From Lysobacteraceae bacterium P (lineage in GTDB: Bacteria > Pseudomonadota > Gammaproteobacteria > Xanthomonadales > Xanthomonadaceae), in the NCBI GenBank assembly GCA_005503055.1, contig SCOX01000016.1, positions 1-64,000 of the forward strand: a DNA stretch of 64,000 bases. The letters run 5' to 3'. Shown one piece after another: positions 16,706-27,880 of the stretch (position 1 is its first letter; the number at the start of each line of letters is the position of its first letter). Both the position numbers and the translations under genes were made by a program. A model generated the notes under the pieces. The model was not told the origin of the DNA. It made no database searches and saw only the letters and a program-made list of their open reading frames with translations.

Positions 16706-19133
16706 CAATTTCAACGCGGGCGACCGGATCGGCCTGACCGTGACCAGCACCGGCGTGGGCGGGCGGATCGAGTTGAGTGCGGGGCTGTCCACGGCAACGG
16801 TCATGACCAACGGCTCGACGGTTTCCGCCAGCGATGTGATCACCCGCAGCGTGGTCGGCGGCCCACATACCACGTTCCTTCGGTATTTCGACCAAGGCGT
16901 CGTCTCCGGCGCGGCGCAGTACACGATCGGCTGCGTGTCGGTTGCCTCCACCGTGAGCGGCAGTTCGCCGCCTACTGGCATTGGCGGCACATCGGTCACC
17001 ATCAACGGTTCGGCCCTCCTGGGTGCCACCGCCGTGTACTTCGGCGGTGTGCCGGCGGCCACGTTCACGGTCAATTCCGACACGCGCATAACCGCAGTCG
17101 CGCCTGCCGGAAGCGGCACGGTAGCGTTGAGCGTCCGCACCGACACGGGCACCGCCACGGGCGGCAGCTTCACCTATGTACCGCCACCGGTGCTGGCCGC
17201 GGCACCGTTGCCGGACGCAACCGGTGGCGTCGGCTACAGCCAGTCGTTGCAGGCCAGCGGTGTGGGCGCACCGCTCGGCTATGCCGTCGTATCCGGTGCG
17301 CTCCCCGGCGGAATGCAGCTGGACCCCGACGGCCGCCTGTGGGGAACCGCAACCGCCGCCGGAAGCTTCACGTTTCGGGTCAGGGTGACCGACGTGTTCG
17401 GTCAGACGGGCGAGCAGACGTTGACGCTGCAGGTGCTGGCGCCGCCGATCACGCTGGCTCCGGCGACGCTCGCCGATGGCCAGGTGGGGGTCGGGTACAG
17501 CGTCCAGTTCAATGCCACCGGCGGCAACGGCAACTACACCTATGCGCTGACCAGTGGCGTGTTGCCACCCGGCCTGCGGTTGGATCCGACTGGACAGCTC
17601 AGTGGCACTCCCGCCGCGTCGGGCAGCTACGACGCGACCATCTCCGCGACCGACCGCCAGGGCTTCACCGGTAGCCAGGCCTATACGCTGCGGATTGCTG
17701 CGGCCGCGCCGCAGCCGATTGTCGCCACGTTGCAGACCAGCACCACCGCCGGCGGTCGCGCCGTCGTGCAGCTGACCGACCAGGCGCAGGGCGGTCCGTT
17801 CACCGCGGCCACGTTGCTGTCGGTGCTGCCGGCCGCAGCGGGCACGGCGCGCATCGATGCCGCCGGCAGCGGCGCGGATGCGCGGTATCGGATGACATTC
17901 ACCGCGGCGGCGGATTTCGATGGCATCGCGCGCATCGGGTACACGCTGACCAACGCACACGCCACCTCGGCGCCGGGCACGGTCGAAGTGAAAGTGGCTG
18001 CACGTCCCGATCCGTCGCGCGACGCCGAAGTCTCCGGCCTGCTGGCGGCGCAGGCGGCCGCGGCGCGACGCTTCGGCATCGCGCAGATCGGCAATTTCCA
18101 GCAACGCATGGAAAGCCTGCATCGAGGCGAAGGCAGCGGCGGCTTCCGCAACGGCCTGAGTTTCTCCGCCGATGGACGTTGTCAGAACCAGTCGCGCCAC
18201 CTTCCCGGCAGCGATTGTGCGCAGCAGGCCTTGAACGACGAAGCTGCGGCGCGGGAAGCGTCGTCGGTCACCGACGGAGCGGGCCGCAACGGCAATGCGG
18301 GCCAGATCGGCATTTGGACCGGCGGCGCGATCAGTCGCGGCGATCGCGATGCAGTCGACGATGCCGGCGGCTTCGAGTTCGAAACCAGCGGCGTCAGTGC
18401 CGGTGCCGATTACCGCGTCGATCGTGCGTTCGCGATCGGCGGCGGCGTCGGTTACGGCCGTGACGACAGCGACATCGGTTTCGAGGGCACGCGCAGCGAA
18501 TCGGACAGCTACAGCCTCGCGGTGTACGCCAGCTACCATCCGGGCGAAGTGTTCTTTCTCGACGGCCTCGCGGGCTACCAATGGCTTTCCTACGACCTGC
18601 GTCGCCACGTGACGACCAATGGTGCGCAAGTGCACGGCGAGCGTGACGGCACGCAGTGGTTCGGCTCGCTTTCGCTTGGCGCCGAGCTGCGCCGCCATCG
18701 CCTGCAGGTGGCGCCGTATGCGCGATGGGATATCGCACGCGGCACGCTGGACGGGTACACGGAAAGCGGCGACGAACTGTACGCATTGCGCCACGCGGAC
18801 CAGGATGTGAACACGAGCACCGGCAATCTCGGCGTGCGCATCGATTACCGAATCCCGACCGCATTCGGTTCCATCGCGCCGCGGTTCCTTCTGGAATACC
18901 AGCACGATTTCCAGGCCGACGGCACCGCGACGATGAGCTATGCCGATATGCTTTCCGGCCCGTTCCATCGCACCAATATCCAGAGCCTCGAACAGAACCG
19001 CCTCATGTTCGGCATCGGTGCGGTGCTGGAAACCGAGCACGACCTCGGTCTTCGTCTGGAGTACCGGGGCCTGTTCCAGAGCGACCACGGCAGCGACCAC
19101 GGCGTGCTGCTGAACCTGGAGAAGAAGTTCTGA
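16706..19133 (+). pseudogene. Autotransporter lacking its N-terminus (IPT and Ig-like repeats plus beta-barrel)
   Basis: A frame of about 808 codons ends in a complete autotransporter beta-domain (last ~270 residues, ending …GVLLNLEKKF with terminal Phe). Before it come an IPT/TIG-type domain (STVSGSSPPTGIGGTSVTING…) and at least two putative Ig repeats (ALPGGMQLDPDGRLWGTAT and VLPPGLRLDPTGQLSGTPA). No signal peptide or start precedes INFNAGDRIGLTV; the frame is fused to a LysR gene at about 16705. The in-frame ATG at 16584 lies inside LysR coding sequence. Without a signal peptide it could not reach the outer membrane. Confidence 0.75.
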
Positions 19134-19465
19134 GCGCACTACCGGCGGTTGAACGTCGCGCCTGAGTGCGCCTGCTCCCTCTCACCGCAGGCATCGACGA
19201 AACCCATCGTCGGGGGCTCGAGTATCGAGTCATGTAGCGTCGCGGCCACCGGCTCGCGCGCGGACCTGCCCGCGCGCTTCACGAGTAGAAGGCTTTCGCG
19301 CGCTTGATCCGGGACGTCATTCAGGTGGCTGACTGCCGCTCATGGTCGATCCAGCCCGCGATGATTCAGTGACCTCACCGCCTGCATACATGTTCGGGCG
19401 AAGACTCGCAGCGCATTCCACAGCGCAGACCGCACTCACTGCCGGCTGCGCCAGCGAGGTGGGCC
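19134..19465. other. Intergenic interval without recognised features
   Basis: About 330 bases between the autotransporter remnant and the PNGase A-like gene. No coding frame, repeat unit or strong hairpin was seen. It presumably contains the promoter of the gene at 19466. Confidence 0.5.
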
Positions 19466-21313
19466 ATGAGCAAGCACAAGCCGTCGCGGCGCCTGTCGTC
19501 GGTTTTCGCGGGACTGTTGACCGCCGTGGCGCTTCCCTTCGCGTTGCACGCGCAGATGCCGGCACCGCCGATGAATCGACTCTCGGTCGAGCCGCGCGTC
19601 CCGCGGCTGGGGATCACGCCGTGCGTGGTGGAATTGTTCCATGACGTGGATACCGGGTACTTTGGCGAGCCGATGTTCGAGCCCGAGTTCGAGTACGCGC
19701 CGCCGCCCGGGTGTCCCGGGCCATGGGCCAAGGTGATCTTCAGCGTCGACCTGCGCGGTCCGGGCACCACCGGTATCGCCAACGTGACGTTCGCGCTCGG
19801 CGACGCGCGCCGCAATGAATTCTTCTCGACCACGTTGCTGACGGCCGGCGCGCAGTACAACGTCGGACAGCAGAGCTGGCGTGTCGAACGCGACATCACC
19901 GAGTATTCCGCGCTGCTGTACCAGGCGCGGCCGGGCTTTGCCCGTGACACCGACTACTACTTCCGCGATGCCTACTCGGGCGACAATCCGCGCGCCAGCG
20001 GGCGGATGATCTTCTATCCGGCCACGCCCGCGCAGCCGGCGCCCGAGGTGCCCGACGTGATCGTTCCCGTGACGCAGACCGCGCTGACGGTGGATCCCTT
20101 GCCTCGCAACATCGAGCGCGCGTATCTGGACGTCTACTCGCAACTGACCTCATTCTGGTTCAGTTGCGTTCCCGCCGATGCCACGGCCAGCTGGCCGCTG
20201 CTGGTGGAAACTCCGCTGGCCATGGGCGATTGGGAGCCACAAGCCGGCGATACCAATGCCCAGGGCTGTGCCGGCAGCAATTATCGCGACGTGATCGTGT
20301 ACCTCGATGGCGTCGCCGTGGGCACCGCACCGTTGTATCCGTGGTTGAACAGCGATTTGAACCTGCGCTTCGAACGCAGCGTCGACCTGCCGGTGCCGAC
20401 ACCGCAATCGCTCAACCTGATGCCGTTCCGCATCGACCTCACCCCGTACGCGGCATTACTCAGCGATGGCGCGCCGCATTCGATCCAGATCCTGTACGCA
20501 CGTGCCGAAGACACGTTCCGTGGCCCCTTCGACGACGCGCACCTGATGCTCTATCTGGACAAGGGATCCACGCAGATCACCGGTGGCGTGATACGCAACA
20601 CGCTCGAAGGCGCGTCGGTGGCGGCCACCACCACGCGCAACGACTGGACGACAGACGACACGCTGTTGACAGGCGATGTCGATCGACAGTATCGGCGCCA
20701 GTACGAAGTGGCCGGGTACGTCAACACCTCGCGCGGTCGCGTCGATACCACGATCAAGCAGAAGCAATCGTTCACCAGCACCCAGTGGGTGAGCCTGCTG
20801 GGCCATGACACTCCCGCCGACCACGACTACGCGCAGACCCTCGATATCGCCAGCATCACCGAACGCACGACCCTGCGGCAGCGCGGAGCGACCGTGCTCG
20901 CCTACGACCGCATTCGCCATCATTACCCGCTGCGAATCATCTACACGGCCAGCGGTGGCTTGCCGGAAAACATGGTGCCGTTCCTGGTGCATGCCAGCGC
21001 GTATGTCGAACAGGGCCATCACCAACAGGGGTCACACACGCGCCCGGCGGGTGCGTACGCGGATCGCGTTTACGCGAACTTCGTCGGCAGTCGCACGTTC
21101 AACGCTGCGCAAGGCACTTACAGTGGCTGGAGCGGGGCGCGCAGCCACTATTTCAACGACAACGCAGGAAGCTGCTTCCGCGAACGCGTGACCTGGTTGC
21201 GCGACAGCCTGACGTCGCACACGCAAGGCGTGGGTTGCCCGGACGGGATCAACCGCGTGCGCGGCTTCGCTCATCCCGACGGATCGCCCGCAAGCCTGGG
21301 CTGGTTGCGTTGA
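19466..21313 (+). CDS. Secreted peptide-N-glycosidase A-like protein
   Basis: A 615-aa protein with an N-terminal signal (SSVFAGLLTAVALPFALHAQ). The body resembles the PNGase A family (peptide-N4-(N-acetyl-beta-glucosaminyl)asparagine amidase A). Matching landmarks are CVVELFHDVDTGYFGEP, an RVERDITEYSALL segment, LNLMPFRIDLTPYAALLSDG and AHLMLYLDKGS. The family releases N-glycans from glycopeptides and is best known from plants and fungi, so this would be a bacterial secreted homologue. ATG 19466 begins MSKHKPSRR, and the tripartite signal supports it. Monocistronic in appearance. Confidence 0.7.
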   Translation: MSKHKPSRRLSSVFAGLLTAVALPFALHAQMPAPPMNRLSVEPRVPRLGITPCVVELFHDVDTGYFGEPMFEPEFEYAPPPGCPGPWAKVIFSVDLRGPGTTGIANVTFALGDARRNEFFSTTLLTAGAQYNVGQQSWRVERDITEYSALLYQARPGFARDTDYYFRDAYSGDNPRASGRMIFYPATPAQPAPEVPDVIVPVTQTALTVDPLPRNIERAYLDVYSQLTSFWFSCVPADATASWPLLVETPLAMGDWEPQAGDTNAQGCAGSNYRDVIVYLDGVAVGTAPLYPWLNSDLNLRFERSVDLPVPTPQSLNLMPFRIDLTPYAALLSDGAPHSIQILYARAEDTFRGPFDDAHLMLYLDKGSTQITGGVIRNTLEGASVAATTTRNDWTTDDTLLTGDVDRQYRRQYEVAGYVNTSRGRVDTTIKQKQSFTSTQWVSLLGHDTPADHDYAQTLDIASITERTTLRQRGATVLAYDRIRHHYPLRIIYTASGGLPENMVPFLVHASAYVEQGHHQQGSHTRPAGAYADRVYANFVGSRTFNAAQGTYSGWSGARSHYFNDNAGSCFRERVTWLRDSLTSHTQGVGCPDGINRVRGFAHPDGSPASLGWLR

Positions 21314-21361
21314 CGCGCGTCAGCCGACCTTCAAGGCCGTCACGCGGTGCCGGCGTGAAAC

Positions 21362-24013
21362 ATGCTTGGATTCGTGTCGATGCCCAGACGCGAACGCCCG
21401 AACAAGTCGTCCAACGCCTTCGTCCGCGTCCGCGGCGCGCGGGAGCACAACCTCCGCGACGTCGATGTCGACATTCCGCGCGACGCGCTGGTGGTCTTCT
21501 CCGGGATCTCCGGGTCCGGCAAGTCGTCGCTGGCGTTCGGCACGCTCTATGCGGAGGCGCAGCGTCGCTACCTCGAATCCTTGTCGCCGTACGCACGGCG
21601 TCTGGTGAACCAGGTGGGTGTGCCGGACGTGGATGCGATCGAGGGCCTGCCGCCGGCGGTCGCACTGCAACAGCAACGCGGTACACCGAACGTGCGCTCC
21701 ACGGTCGGCAGCGTGACGACATTGTCGAGCCTGGTGCGCATGCTCTACTCGCGCGCGGGAACATATCCGTCGAAGCAGCCCATGCTGTACGCCGAAGACT
21801 TCTCGCCGAACACGCCGCAGGGAGCGTGCCCAAATTGCCACGGCCTGGGCTACGTGTACGACGTGACGGAAGCATCGATGGTGCCAGACCCGTCCCTGAG
21901 TATCCGCGAGCGCGCGATCGCGTCGTGGCCGCCGGCGTGGCACGGACAGAACCTGCGCGACATCCTGGTCACGCTGGGCTACGACGTCGACGCACCGTGG
22001 TCGCGTCTGTCGAAGAAGGACCGTGACTGGATCCTGTTCACCGAGGAAACGCCCACGGTGCCGGTCTATCCCGGCTTCACTCCCGCCGAGACGCGCACCG
22101 CGCTGCGCCGCAAGACCGAACCGGCGTACATGGGCACTTACACCGGTGCGCGACGGTACGTACTTCATACCTTCGCCACCACGCAAAGCGCGCTGATGAA
22201 GAAGCGCGTGTCGCGTTTCATGGCCGGCGCGCTGTGCCCGGTGTGCGACGGCCGCCGACTCAAGCGCGAGGCCTTGTCGGTGACCTTCGCGGGCCTCGAC
22301 ATCGGCACGCTGTCGCAGCTGCCGTTCAATCGCGTCGTCGATGTCCTGAGGCCCGCCGCCGAGGGCAATTTCAACGCGCCATCGAAAGCCCGCACGCGGA
22401 GCAAGGCGGCCAGCCGCAAGGACGTGGTCGCGCGCGTGGACGCCGGAGGTTCTGCGCACGCGGGCGGCTCCGACGTGCGACGCACGCCCGACCTTTCGGA
22501 AGAGAAACGCATCGCCGCGCAGCGCATCGCGCACGACCTGATCGAGCGGATCGGCACGTTGCAGGGGCTGGGCCTGGGTTACCTCACACTGGATCGACCC
22601 ACGCCCACGCTGTCGCCCGGAGAACTGCAGCGATTGCGCCTTGCGACGCAGATCCGCTCGAACCTGTTCGGCGTCGTATACGTGCTCGACGAACCCTCGG
22701 CCGGCCTGCACCCGGCCGACAGCGAGGCGCTGTACGACGCGCTGGGTCAGTTGAAGGAGGCCGGCAACACGCTGTTCGTGGTCGAGCACGACCTGGACCT
22801 CATGCGCCGCGCCGACTGGTTGGTGGACGTCGGTCCGGGCGCGGGCCAGCACGGTGGATGCGTGCTCTACAGCGGGCCGCCGGGCGGCCTGCGTGAGGTG
22901 GAGGCATCGCATACCCGCCGCTATCTGTTCGGCAAGCGCGACGTCCGCCGTCGCCGCTCCACGCGTCAAGTGTCGCAATGGTTGGAACTGCGCGGCGTTC
23001 ACCGCAACAACCTGCACGGCGTCGACGTGCGCTTTCCGCTCGGCGCCTTCACCACGGTCACGGGCGTCTCGGGCTCAGGGAAGTCGAGCCTGGTCAGCCA
23101 GGCGCTGGTCGAACTGGTCGGCGATCACCTCGGCCACGAACCCCCGCCCGCGGATACCGGGACCGACGGCAATCCGCAACCGGGGCCGATCGCACGCACC
23201 GCCGGGGCCATCGGAACCGGCGCGGAGGCGATCCGACGCATGGTCAACGTCGACCAGAAGCCGATCGGCCGCACGCCACGGTCCAACCTCGCCACGTATA
23301 CGGGCTTGTTCGACCACGTACGCAAACTGTTCGCGGCGACGAAGACCGCGAAGGCACGGCGGTACGGCGCCGGCCGCTTCTCCTTCAACGTCGCGCAGGG
23401 TCGATGCGAGACCTGCGAAGGCGAAGGATTCGTCAGCGTCGAACTGCTCTTCATGCCGAGCGTGTACGCGCCGTGCCCGACCTGCCATGGCCGCCGCTAC
23501 AACGCGAAGACGCTGGAGATCGAATGGCGCGGCATGAACATCGCGCAGGTCCTGGACATGACCGTCGACGACGCGCGGGCCTTCTTCGCCGAAGAGCCCG
23601 TGATCTGCCGTCCGCTGGAGTTGCTGCACGACATCGGCCTGGGCTACTTGCGCCTGGGGCAACCCGCCACGGAATTGTCCGGCGGCGAAGCGCAACGCAT
23701 CAAGCTTGCAACCGAACTGCAGCGCAGCCAGCGCGGCGACACGCTGTACGTGCTGGACGAGCCGACGACCGGACTGCATCCGGCCGACGTCGACAAGCTG
23801 ATGGCGCAACTGCACGGACTGGTGGACGCCGGCAACACCGTCATCGTCGTCGAGCACGAGATGCGCGTGGTCGCGGACAGCGACTGGGTGGTGGACGTGG
23901 GGCCCGGCGCGGGCGAGGAGGGAGGTCGCATCGTGGTGTCCGGAACGCCCGCGGAGCTCAGTCGTTCCAGCCACAGCCGCACCGCGGCCTATCTGGCGCC
24001 GTGGGTCCGCTGA
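21362..24013 (+). CDS. UvrA-like ABC ATPase (UvrA2-type paralogue)
   Basis: An 883-aa protein with two UvrA-type ABC ATPase halves. Walker A is [20 protein letters not shown] near residue 55 and GVSGSGKSS near residue 565. Zinc-finger cysteine pairs are CPNCHG, CPVC, CETCEG and CPTCHG. Signature motifs are [12 protein letters not shown] (first half, with Pro for Gly) and [12 protein letters not shown]. It is shorter than housekeeping UvrA (about 940 aa or more) and stands alone, so it is most likely a UvrA2-like paralogue linked to tolerance of DNA-binding drugs. ATG 21380 is an alternative start. Confidence 0.8.
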   Translation: MLGFVSMPRRERPNKSSNAFVRVRGAREHNLRDVDVDIPRDALVVFSGISGSGKSSLAFGTLYAEAQRRYLESLSPYARRLVNQVGVPDVDAIEGLPPAVALQQQRGTPNVRSTVGSVTTLSSLVRMLYSRAGTYPSKQPMLYAEDFSPNTPQGACPNCHGLGYVYDVTEASMVPDPSLSIRERAIASWPPAWHGQNLRDILVTLGYDVDAPWSRLSKKDRDWILFTEETPTVPVYPGFTPAETRTALRRKTEPAYMGTYTGARRYVLHTFATTQSALMKKRVSRFMAGALCPVCDGRRLKREALSVTFAGLDIGTLSQLPFNRVVDVLRPAAEGNFNAPSKARTRSKAASRKDVVARVDAGGSAHAGGSDVRRTPDLSEEKRIAAQRIAHDLIERIGTLQGLGLGYLTLDRPTPTLSPGELQRLRLATQIRSNLFGVVYVLDEPSAGLHPADSEALYDALGQLKEAGNTLFVVEHDLDLMRRADWLVDVGPGAGQHGGCVLYSGPPGGLREVEASHTRRYLFGKRDVRRRRSTRQVSQWLELRGVHRNNLHGVDVRFPLGAFTTVTGVSGSGKSSLVSQALVELVGDHLGHEPPPADTGTDGNPQPGPIARTAGAIGTGAEAIRRMVNVDQKPIGRTPRSNLATYTGLFDHVRKLFAATKTAKARRYGAGRFSFNVAQGRCETCEGEGFVSVELLFMPSVYAPCPTCHGRRYNAKTLEIEWRGMNIAQVLDMTVDDARAFFAEEPVICRPLELLHDIGLGYLRLGQPATELSGGEAQRIKLATELQRSQRGDTLYVLDEPTTGLHPADVDKLMAQLHGLVDAGNTVIVVEHEMRVVADSDWVVDVGPGAGEEGGRIVVSGTPAELSRSSHSRTAAYLAPWVR

Positions 24014-24057
24014 GCCCCGCAGGCGCGCGCTCCACCGGCGCCGATTGCCTGATCGTC

Positions 24058-26478
24058 CTACACCATGGGCGGATCGGACTCCCGTATCCAATGACGATGC
24101 TGCGATAGCGCGTCGATGAAAGTGGTGATGCTCTCGTCGTCGGCGTCGTCGGCCTGGACGATGCCGGGATCCTCGCTACCGTCGGGCAGCACGGCGGACG
24201 CCCCCGCGCCCTCAAGCAACGCACTCGACGCGCCCAGCGCGAGGATCGGCTTGCAGTGCCGATACTGCTCCTTGACGAACTCCCCCGCGCGTCCGTCCCT
24301 TGCCAGCGCTTTCACCGCTTCCTCGCCGTCAGGCAGGACGAGGGCGTCGAACAGCGGTGCCGGTTCGTTCTCCAGCGACGCATCGGCCTGCAGCTGCTCG
24401 CCTTCGAGCGTTGTGAACGCTCCGATCCGCTGGCCGACCAGGCGCGGGACCGCGCCCGCTTCGAACAGGGCGCGCTGCACGGCCGACAACGCCGCGCCGT
24501 TCACGCCATCGCGAACCAGCAGCGCGACCTTGCGCGTTCGTATGCCGCCGTCGCCCGGGTGCGACAGCAGCGACAGCGCCACGGATTCGCGCACTTCCGC
24601 ACGCGGAACCCGCGCGATCGCGCGCGGCATCGCTTCGACTTGACCGATGCCAAGCCCGTTGGCAACCGCCGTCGCCAACTCGGTCGACACGTTCATCAGC
24701 TGGGAGATCATGCGTTCGCGGATGGCGGGTACGGTGACCTTGCTCAACTCGAAACGGAACGCCGCCGCGATGTGCGCTTTCTCCGGTTCGCTCTGGCTCT
24801 GGTAGAACAACGTGGCCTGGTTGAAATGCTCGGCGAACTTCTCCGGCCGGCCACGAAGCTCTTCGGCGCGGATCGGTTCGGGAAACGCGACGAACCCGGC
24901 CGCACCTGCCTGGAACGGACAACCGCCGCCGAGGCTGTTGGGCTCGTAGGCGACACGCCCGCGATGGATCGCCTGCCGATGCAGGCCGTCACGCTGGTTG
25001 TTGTGTACCGGTGCGATCGGCGCGTTGATCGGGATCTCGTGGAAGTTCGGTCCGCCCAAGCGGATCAGCTGCGTATCGACGTAGGAATGGATGCGCCCCG
25101 CCAGCAGCGGATCGTTGGTGAAATCGATACCCGGCACGACATGCGCGGTGCAGAACGCCACCTGCTCGGTCTCGGCAAAGAAGTTGTCGGGATTGCGGTT
25201 CAGGACGAGGCGGCCGATCGGCTCCACGGGCACCAGCTCCTCGGGCACGATCTTGGTCGCGTCCAGCACGTCGAAGCTGAACTTGTTTGCCTGTTCCTCG
25301 GTGAAAACCTGCACGCCCAGCTCCCATTCGGGGAATTCTCCCGCCTCGATGGCCTCCCACAGGTCGCGGCGGTGATAGTCCGGATCGGCGCCGGAAATCT
25401 TCACCGCTTCGTCCCACGCCAACGAATGCGTACCCAAGCGAGGCGTCCAGTGGAATTTCACGAGCCGCGATTCGCCCGCCTCGTTGACGAAACGGAACGT
25501 GTGGACGCCGAAGCCCTGCATCATTCGGAAGCTGCGCGGGATGCCCCGATCCGACATCACCCACATCAGCATGTGCGTGGATTCGGGCATCAGGGATACG
25601 AAGTCCCAGAAAGTGTCGTGCGCCGAAGCCGCCTGCGGCATGCCGTGATGCGGCTCAGGTTTGACGGCGTGAACCAGGTCCGGGAACTTCATCGCGTCCT
25701 GGATGAAGAACACCGGGATGTTGTTGCCGACCAGATCCCAATTTCCCTCGTCGGTGTAGAACTTCACGGCGAAGCCGCGTACGTCTCGCGCCGTGTCCTT
25801 CGAACCTCGTTCGCCCTGCACCGTGGAGAAACGCACGAACACCGGTGTGATCTTGCCTTCCTGCTGAAACGGCGCAGCGCGGGTGATCCGCCGCAGCGAG
25901 CGGTAGCACTCGAAATAGCCGTGCGCGCCCGAGCCGCGCGCGTGCACGATGCGCTCGGGGATGCGCTCGTGATCGAAGTGTGTGAGCTTTTCGCGCAGGA
26001 TGAAATCCTTCAGCAGCGCCGGCCCGCGCAAGCCCGCCTTCAACGAATCCTGGTTCTGCGCGACGGGCACGCCCTGGTTGGTCGTGAGCCGCTGCCCGCC
26101 GCCATCGACACGGACGCGATCCAGCGGACCCGTCGTCGGGCTCGCTCCAGCGGCCGGAGGTTCGCCGGTTTTCGAAGATGCCTGCGCTTCGCTCAGCGTA
26201 CTGGCGCCGACCAGCGGTGACGCGTCGACATGCCCGCCTTCGGGCGGATCGAGCGCGTTGTCGCGACCGTACTCGGACGGCTTGTTCGCGTTGTGCGGGA
26301 AGGCCGCGGCCGTCGCCTGGACCTGTTGCCCCTGGCGGACCATGACATCGTCGTCGCCATGCAGCTGGTTGGGGCCGCTGTCGGTGTTCCGCCGTGCGGC
26401 GCGGCTTGCGGTCTTCTTCGTGCTCGCCTTCTTTGCGTTCGCCTTGGCGGGCGTGGCGGGCTTCTTTCGGCTGGCCAT
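24058..26478 (-). CDS. katE: Large-subunit catalase, HPII/KatE type
   Basis: An 806-aa monofunctional heme catalase of the large-subunit class. The catalase active-site signature is [15 protein letters not shown] with the distal His, followed by [18 protein letters not shown] with the distal Asn. The heme-ligand motif [15 protein letters not shown] contains the proximal Tyr. The last ~150 residues form the DJ-1/PfpI-like domain typical of HPII enzymes. The first 35 residues are Lys/Ala-rich and look like an unstructured extension, which makes the protein longer than the E. coli enzyme. It degrades hydrogen peroxide in the cytoplasm. Convergent with the UvrA paralogue. Confidence 0.95.
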   Translation of the reverse strand: MASRKKPATPAKANAKKASTKKTASRAARRNTDSGPNQLHGDDDVMVRQGQQVQATAAAFPHNANKPSEYGRDNALDPPEGGHVDASPLVGASTLSEAQASSKTGEPPAAGASPTTGPLDRVRVDGGGQRLTTNQGVPVAQNQDSLKAGLRGPALLKDFILREKLTHFDHERIPERIVHARGSGAHGYFECYRSLRRITRAAPFQQEGKITPVFVRFSTVQGERGSKDTARDVRGFAVKFYTDEGNWDLVGNNIPVFFIQDAMKFPDLVHAVKPEPHHGMPQAASAHDTFWDFVSLMPESTHMLMWVMSDRGIPRSFRMMQGFGVHTFRFVNEAGESRLVKFHWTPRLGTHSLAWDEAVKISGADPDYHRRDLWEAIEAGEFPEWELGVQVFTEEQANKFSFDVLDATKIVPEELVPVEPIGRLVLNRNPDNFFAETEQVAFCTAHVVPGIDFTNDPLLAGRIHSYVDTQLIRLGGPNFHEIPINAPIAPVHNNQRDGLHRQAIHRGRVAYEPNSLGGGCPFQAGAAGFVAFPEPIRAEELRGRPEKFAEHFNQATLFYQSQSEPEKAHIAAAFRFELSKVTVPAIRERMISQLMNVSTELATAVANGLGIGQVEAMPRAIARVPRAEVRESVALSLLSHPGDGGIRTRKVALLVRDGVNGAALSAVQRALFEAGAVPRLVGQRIGAFTTLEGEQLQADASLENEPAPLFDALVLPDGEEAVKALARDGRAGEFVKEQYRHCKPILALGASSALLEGAGASAVLPDGSEDPGIVQADDADDESITTFIDALSQHRHWIRESDPPMV

Positions 26479-26764
26479 GGTGGTCCTCGTGGCGTTAGGT
26501 TGCGGATGCAGACGAGCGAATGGCTTGATCCGGATCGCCGACCGTTCCGCAGCGTGACGTGCGCCCGGTGCACGCAGTGTCGTTTTATGGACAAGCGTCG
26601 TTCACTTTGGCGAAGAACGCGTAACGCCGGATGCGCGTGGCGACGACACAGCGTTGATCGCCGACGCGCTTTGCTTGCCTTGGCGATCCGCGAGGAGGAC
26701 GTCGTCGTCCTCAAACCCCGGTAGGTACGGTGTGACTTCGACATCCAACAACCCCGATGAAGGG

Positions 26765-27757
26765 ATGAATTCGACCGAAGAGCAGCCGGGCGGTATCCGC
26801 GCACGGCTGTTCAGCAGCCGCGGGACCGTGGACGAGATCACTCTGGAGGAGGTCGATCTCGACGCGCTGACCGACGATGAGTTGCTGTGGATCGACTTGA
26901 ACGGAGGTGCGCAACATCGTCTTCGCGAGGTCGCAGACGCGCTGGGTCTGAGCGCAGCGGAGTTGGACGGGTTCTGCGACCCCAGTGCGGCGCCGGAGCT
27001 GCGCACCGGAAGGAATGCGTTCTTCGTCCGTGTCGTTGCGGTCCGCCACGAGGGAAATCTCACCTTCAACGGCACGGTGTTGTCGATGCTCGCCGGTTCG
27101 AATTATGTGCTGAGTGCACATCCGCATCCGATCGAGTTCCTGGACGAGCTGCGCCAGCGCGAGGCCGAGGATTCGGACCTGGGGGCTCTCAGCGCTGACA
27201 GTTTCGTGGCCTCGCTCCTGGATTGGCAGGTGAACTCGTACTTCGATGCGGTGTCGGCTTTCGAGACGGCGACGGAGCGCTTGGAATCCATGATTCTGGA
27301 CGAGCGCGATCGGCACTGCCTGAGCAGTCTGCGCGACCTGCGCAAGGCGGCCTCACGGCTGCGCCGCATGATGTCGGCCCACCGCGCCGTGTTCGCGGCG
27401 ATGGACCGGCCCGACTTCCGCCCGAGCGCGGAAGGTGCAGTGAATCGACATTTCCAGACGGTGGACACGCACTTCCAGCGGGCGATGGACGCGGTCGAAG
27501 GCACGCGTGAAATGGTGATCGGTTCGTTCGAGCTATTCAGCAATCAGACGGCGCTTCGCACCAACGACGTGATTCGCGTGCTCACCGTGGTGACGGCCCT
27601 CATGGGAGGTCTGGCGGTGATCGCAGGCGTGCTCGGGATGAACTTCAACCTTCCGTTCTTCGAGACGGGCTGGCCGGGCTTCGCGATTGCGGTCGGTAGC
27701 ATGCTGCTGCTGGCAATCGCGGGCCTGGGCATGGCGCGATGGCGCAAGTGGATGTAG
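26765..27757 (+). CDS. CorA/ZntB family divalent cation transporter
   Basis: A 330-aa CorA-superfamily protein. A soluble N-terminal domain and a long charged helical region are followed by two C-terminal membrane helices. The signature GMN motif is in GVLGMNFNLPFF at the end of the first helix, followed by FAIAVGSMLLLAIAGLGMARW. The short periplasmic loop NLPFFETGWPG suits either Mg2+ (CorA) or Zn2+ (ZntB) transport. The start at ATG 26765 (MNSTEEQPGG) was chosen over the longer frame from 26654, whose first residues look non-coding. Inner membrane pentamer by family. Confidence 0.85.
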   Translation: MNSTEEQPGGIRARLFSSRGTVDEITLEEVDLDALTDDELLWIDLNGGAQHRLREVADALGLSAAELDGFCDPSAAPELRTGRNAFFVRVVAVRHEGNLTFNGTVLSMLAGSNYVLSAHPHPIEFLDELRQREAEDSDLGALSADSFVASLLDWQVNSYFDAVSAFETATERLESMILDERDRHCLSSLRDLRKAASRLRRMMSAHRAVFAAMDRPDFRPSAEGAVNRHFQTVDTHFQRAMDAVEGTREMVIGSFELFSNQTALRTNDVIRVLTVVTALMGGLAVIAGVLGMNFNLPFFETGWPGFAIAVGSMLLLAIAGLGMARWRKWM

Positions 27758-27880
27758 GGCCGGCGCGCCCGCGTGCGAGGTGCCCGGGCGGACTGGCCCG
27801 TGGTGACGGGAACGTGAGCCATCGCGCATCGACGCGTTCGCGACGTCCTGATCGATAGCGTCGCCCGCAATTGCTCTGCG

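Noticed and set aside
16584-19133. A complete 849-aa autotransporter starting at 16584
   Set aside because: The first 40 residues are an out-of-frame reading of the LysR gene; the real autotransporter sequence begins at about 16706 and lacks a start and signal peptide.
16542-19139. An 865-aa protein on the - strand
   Set aside because: It is the shadow frame of the autotransporter; no family features, compositional bias typical of antisense frames in GC-rich genes.
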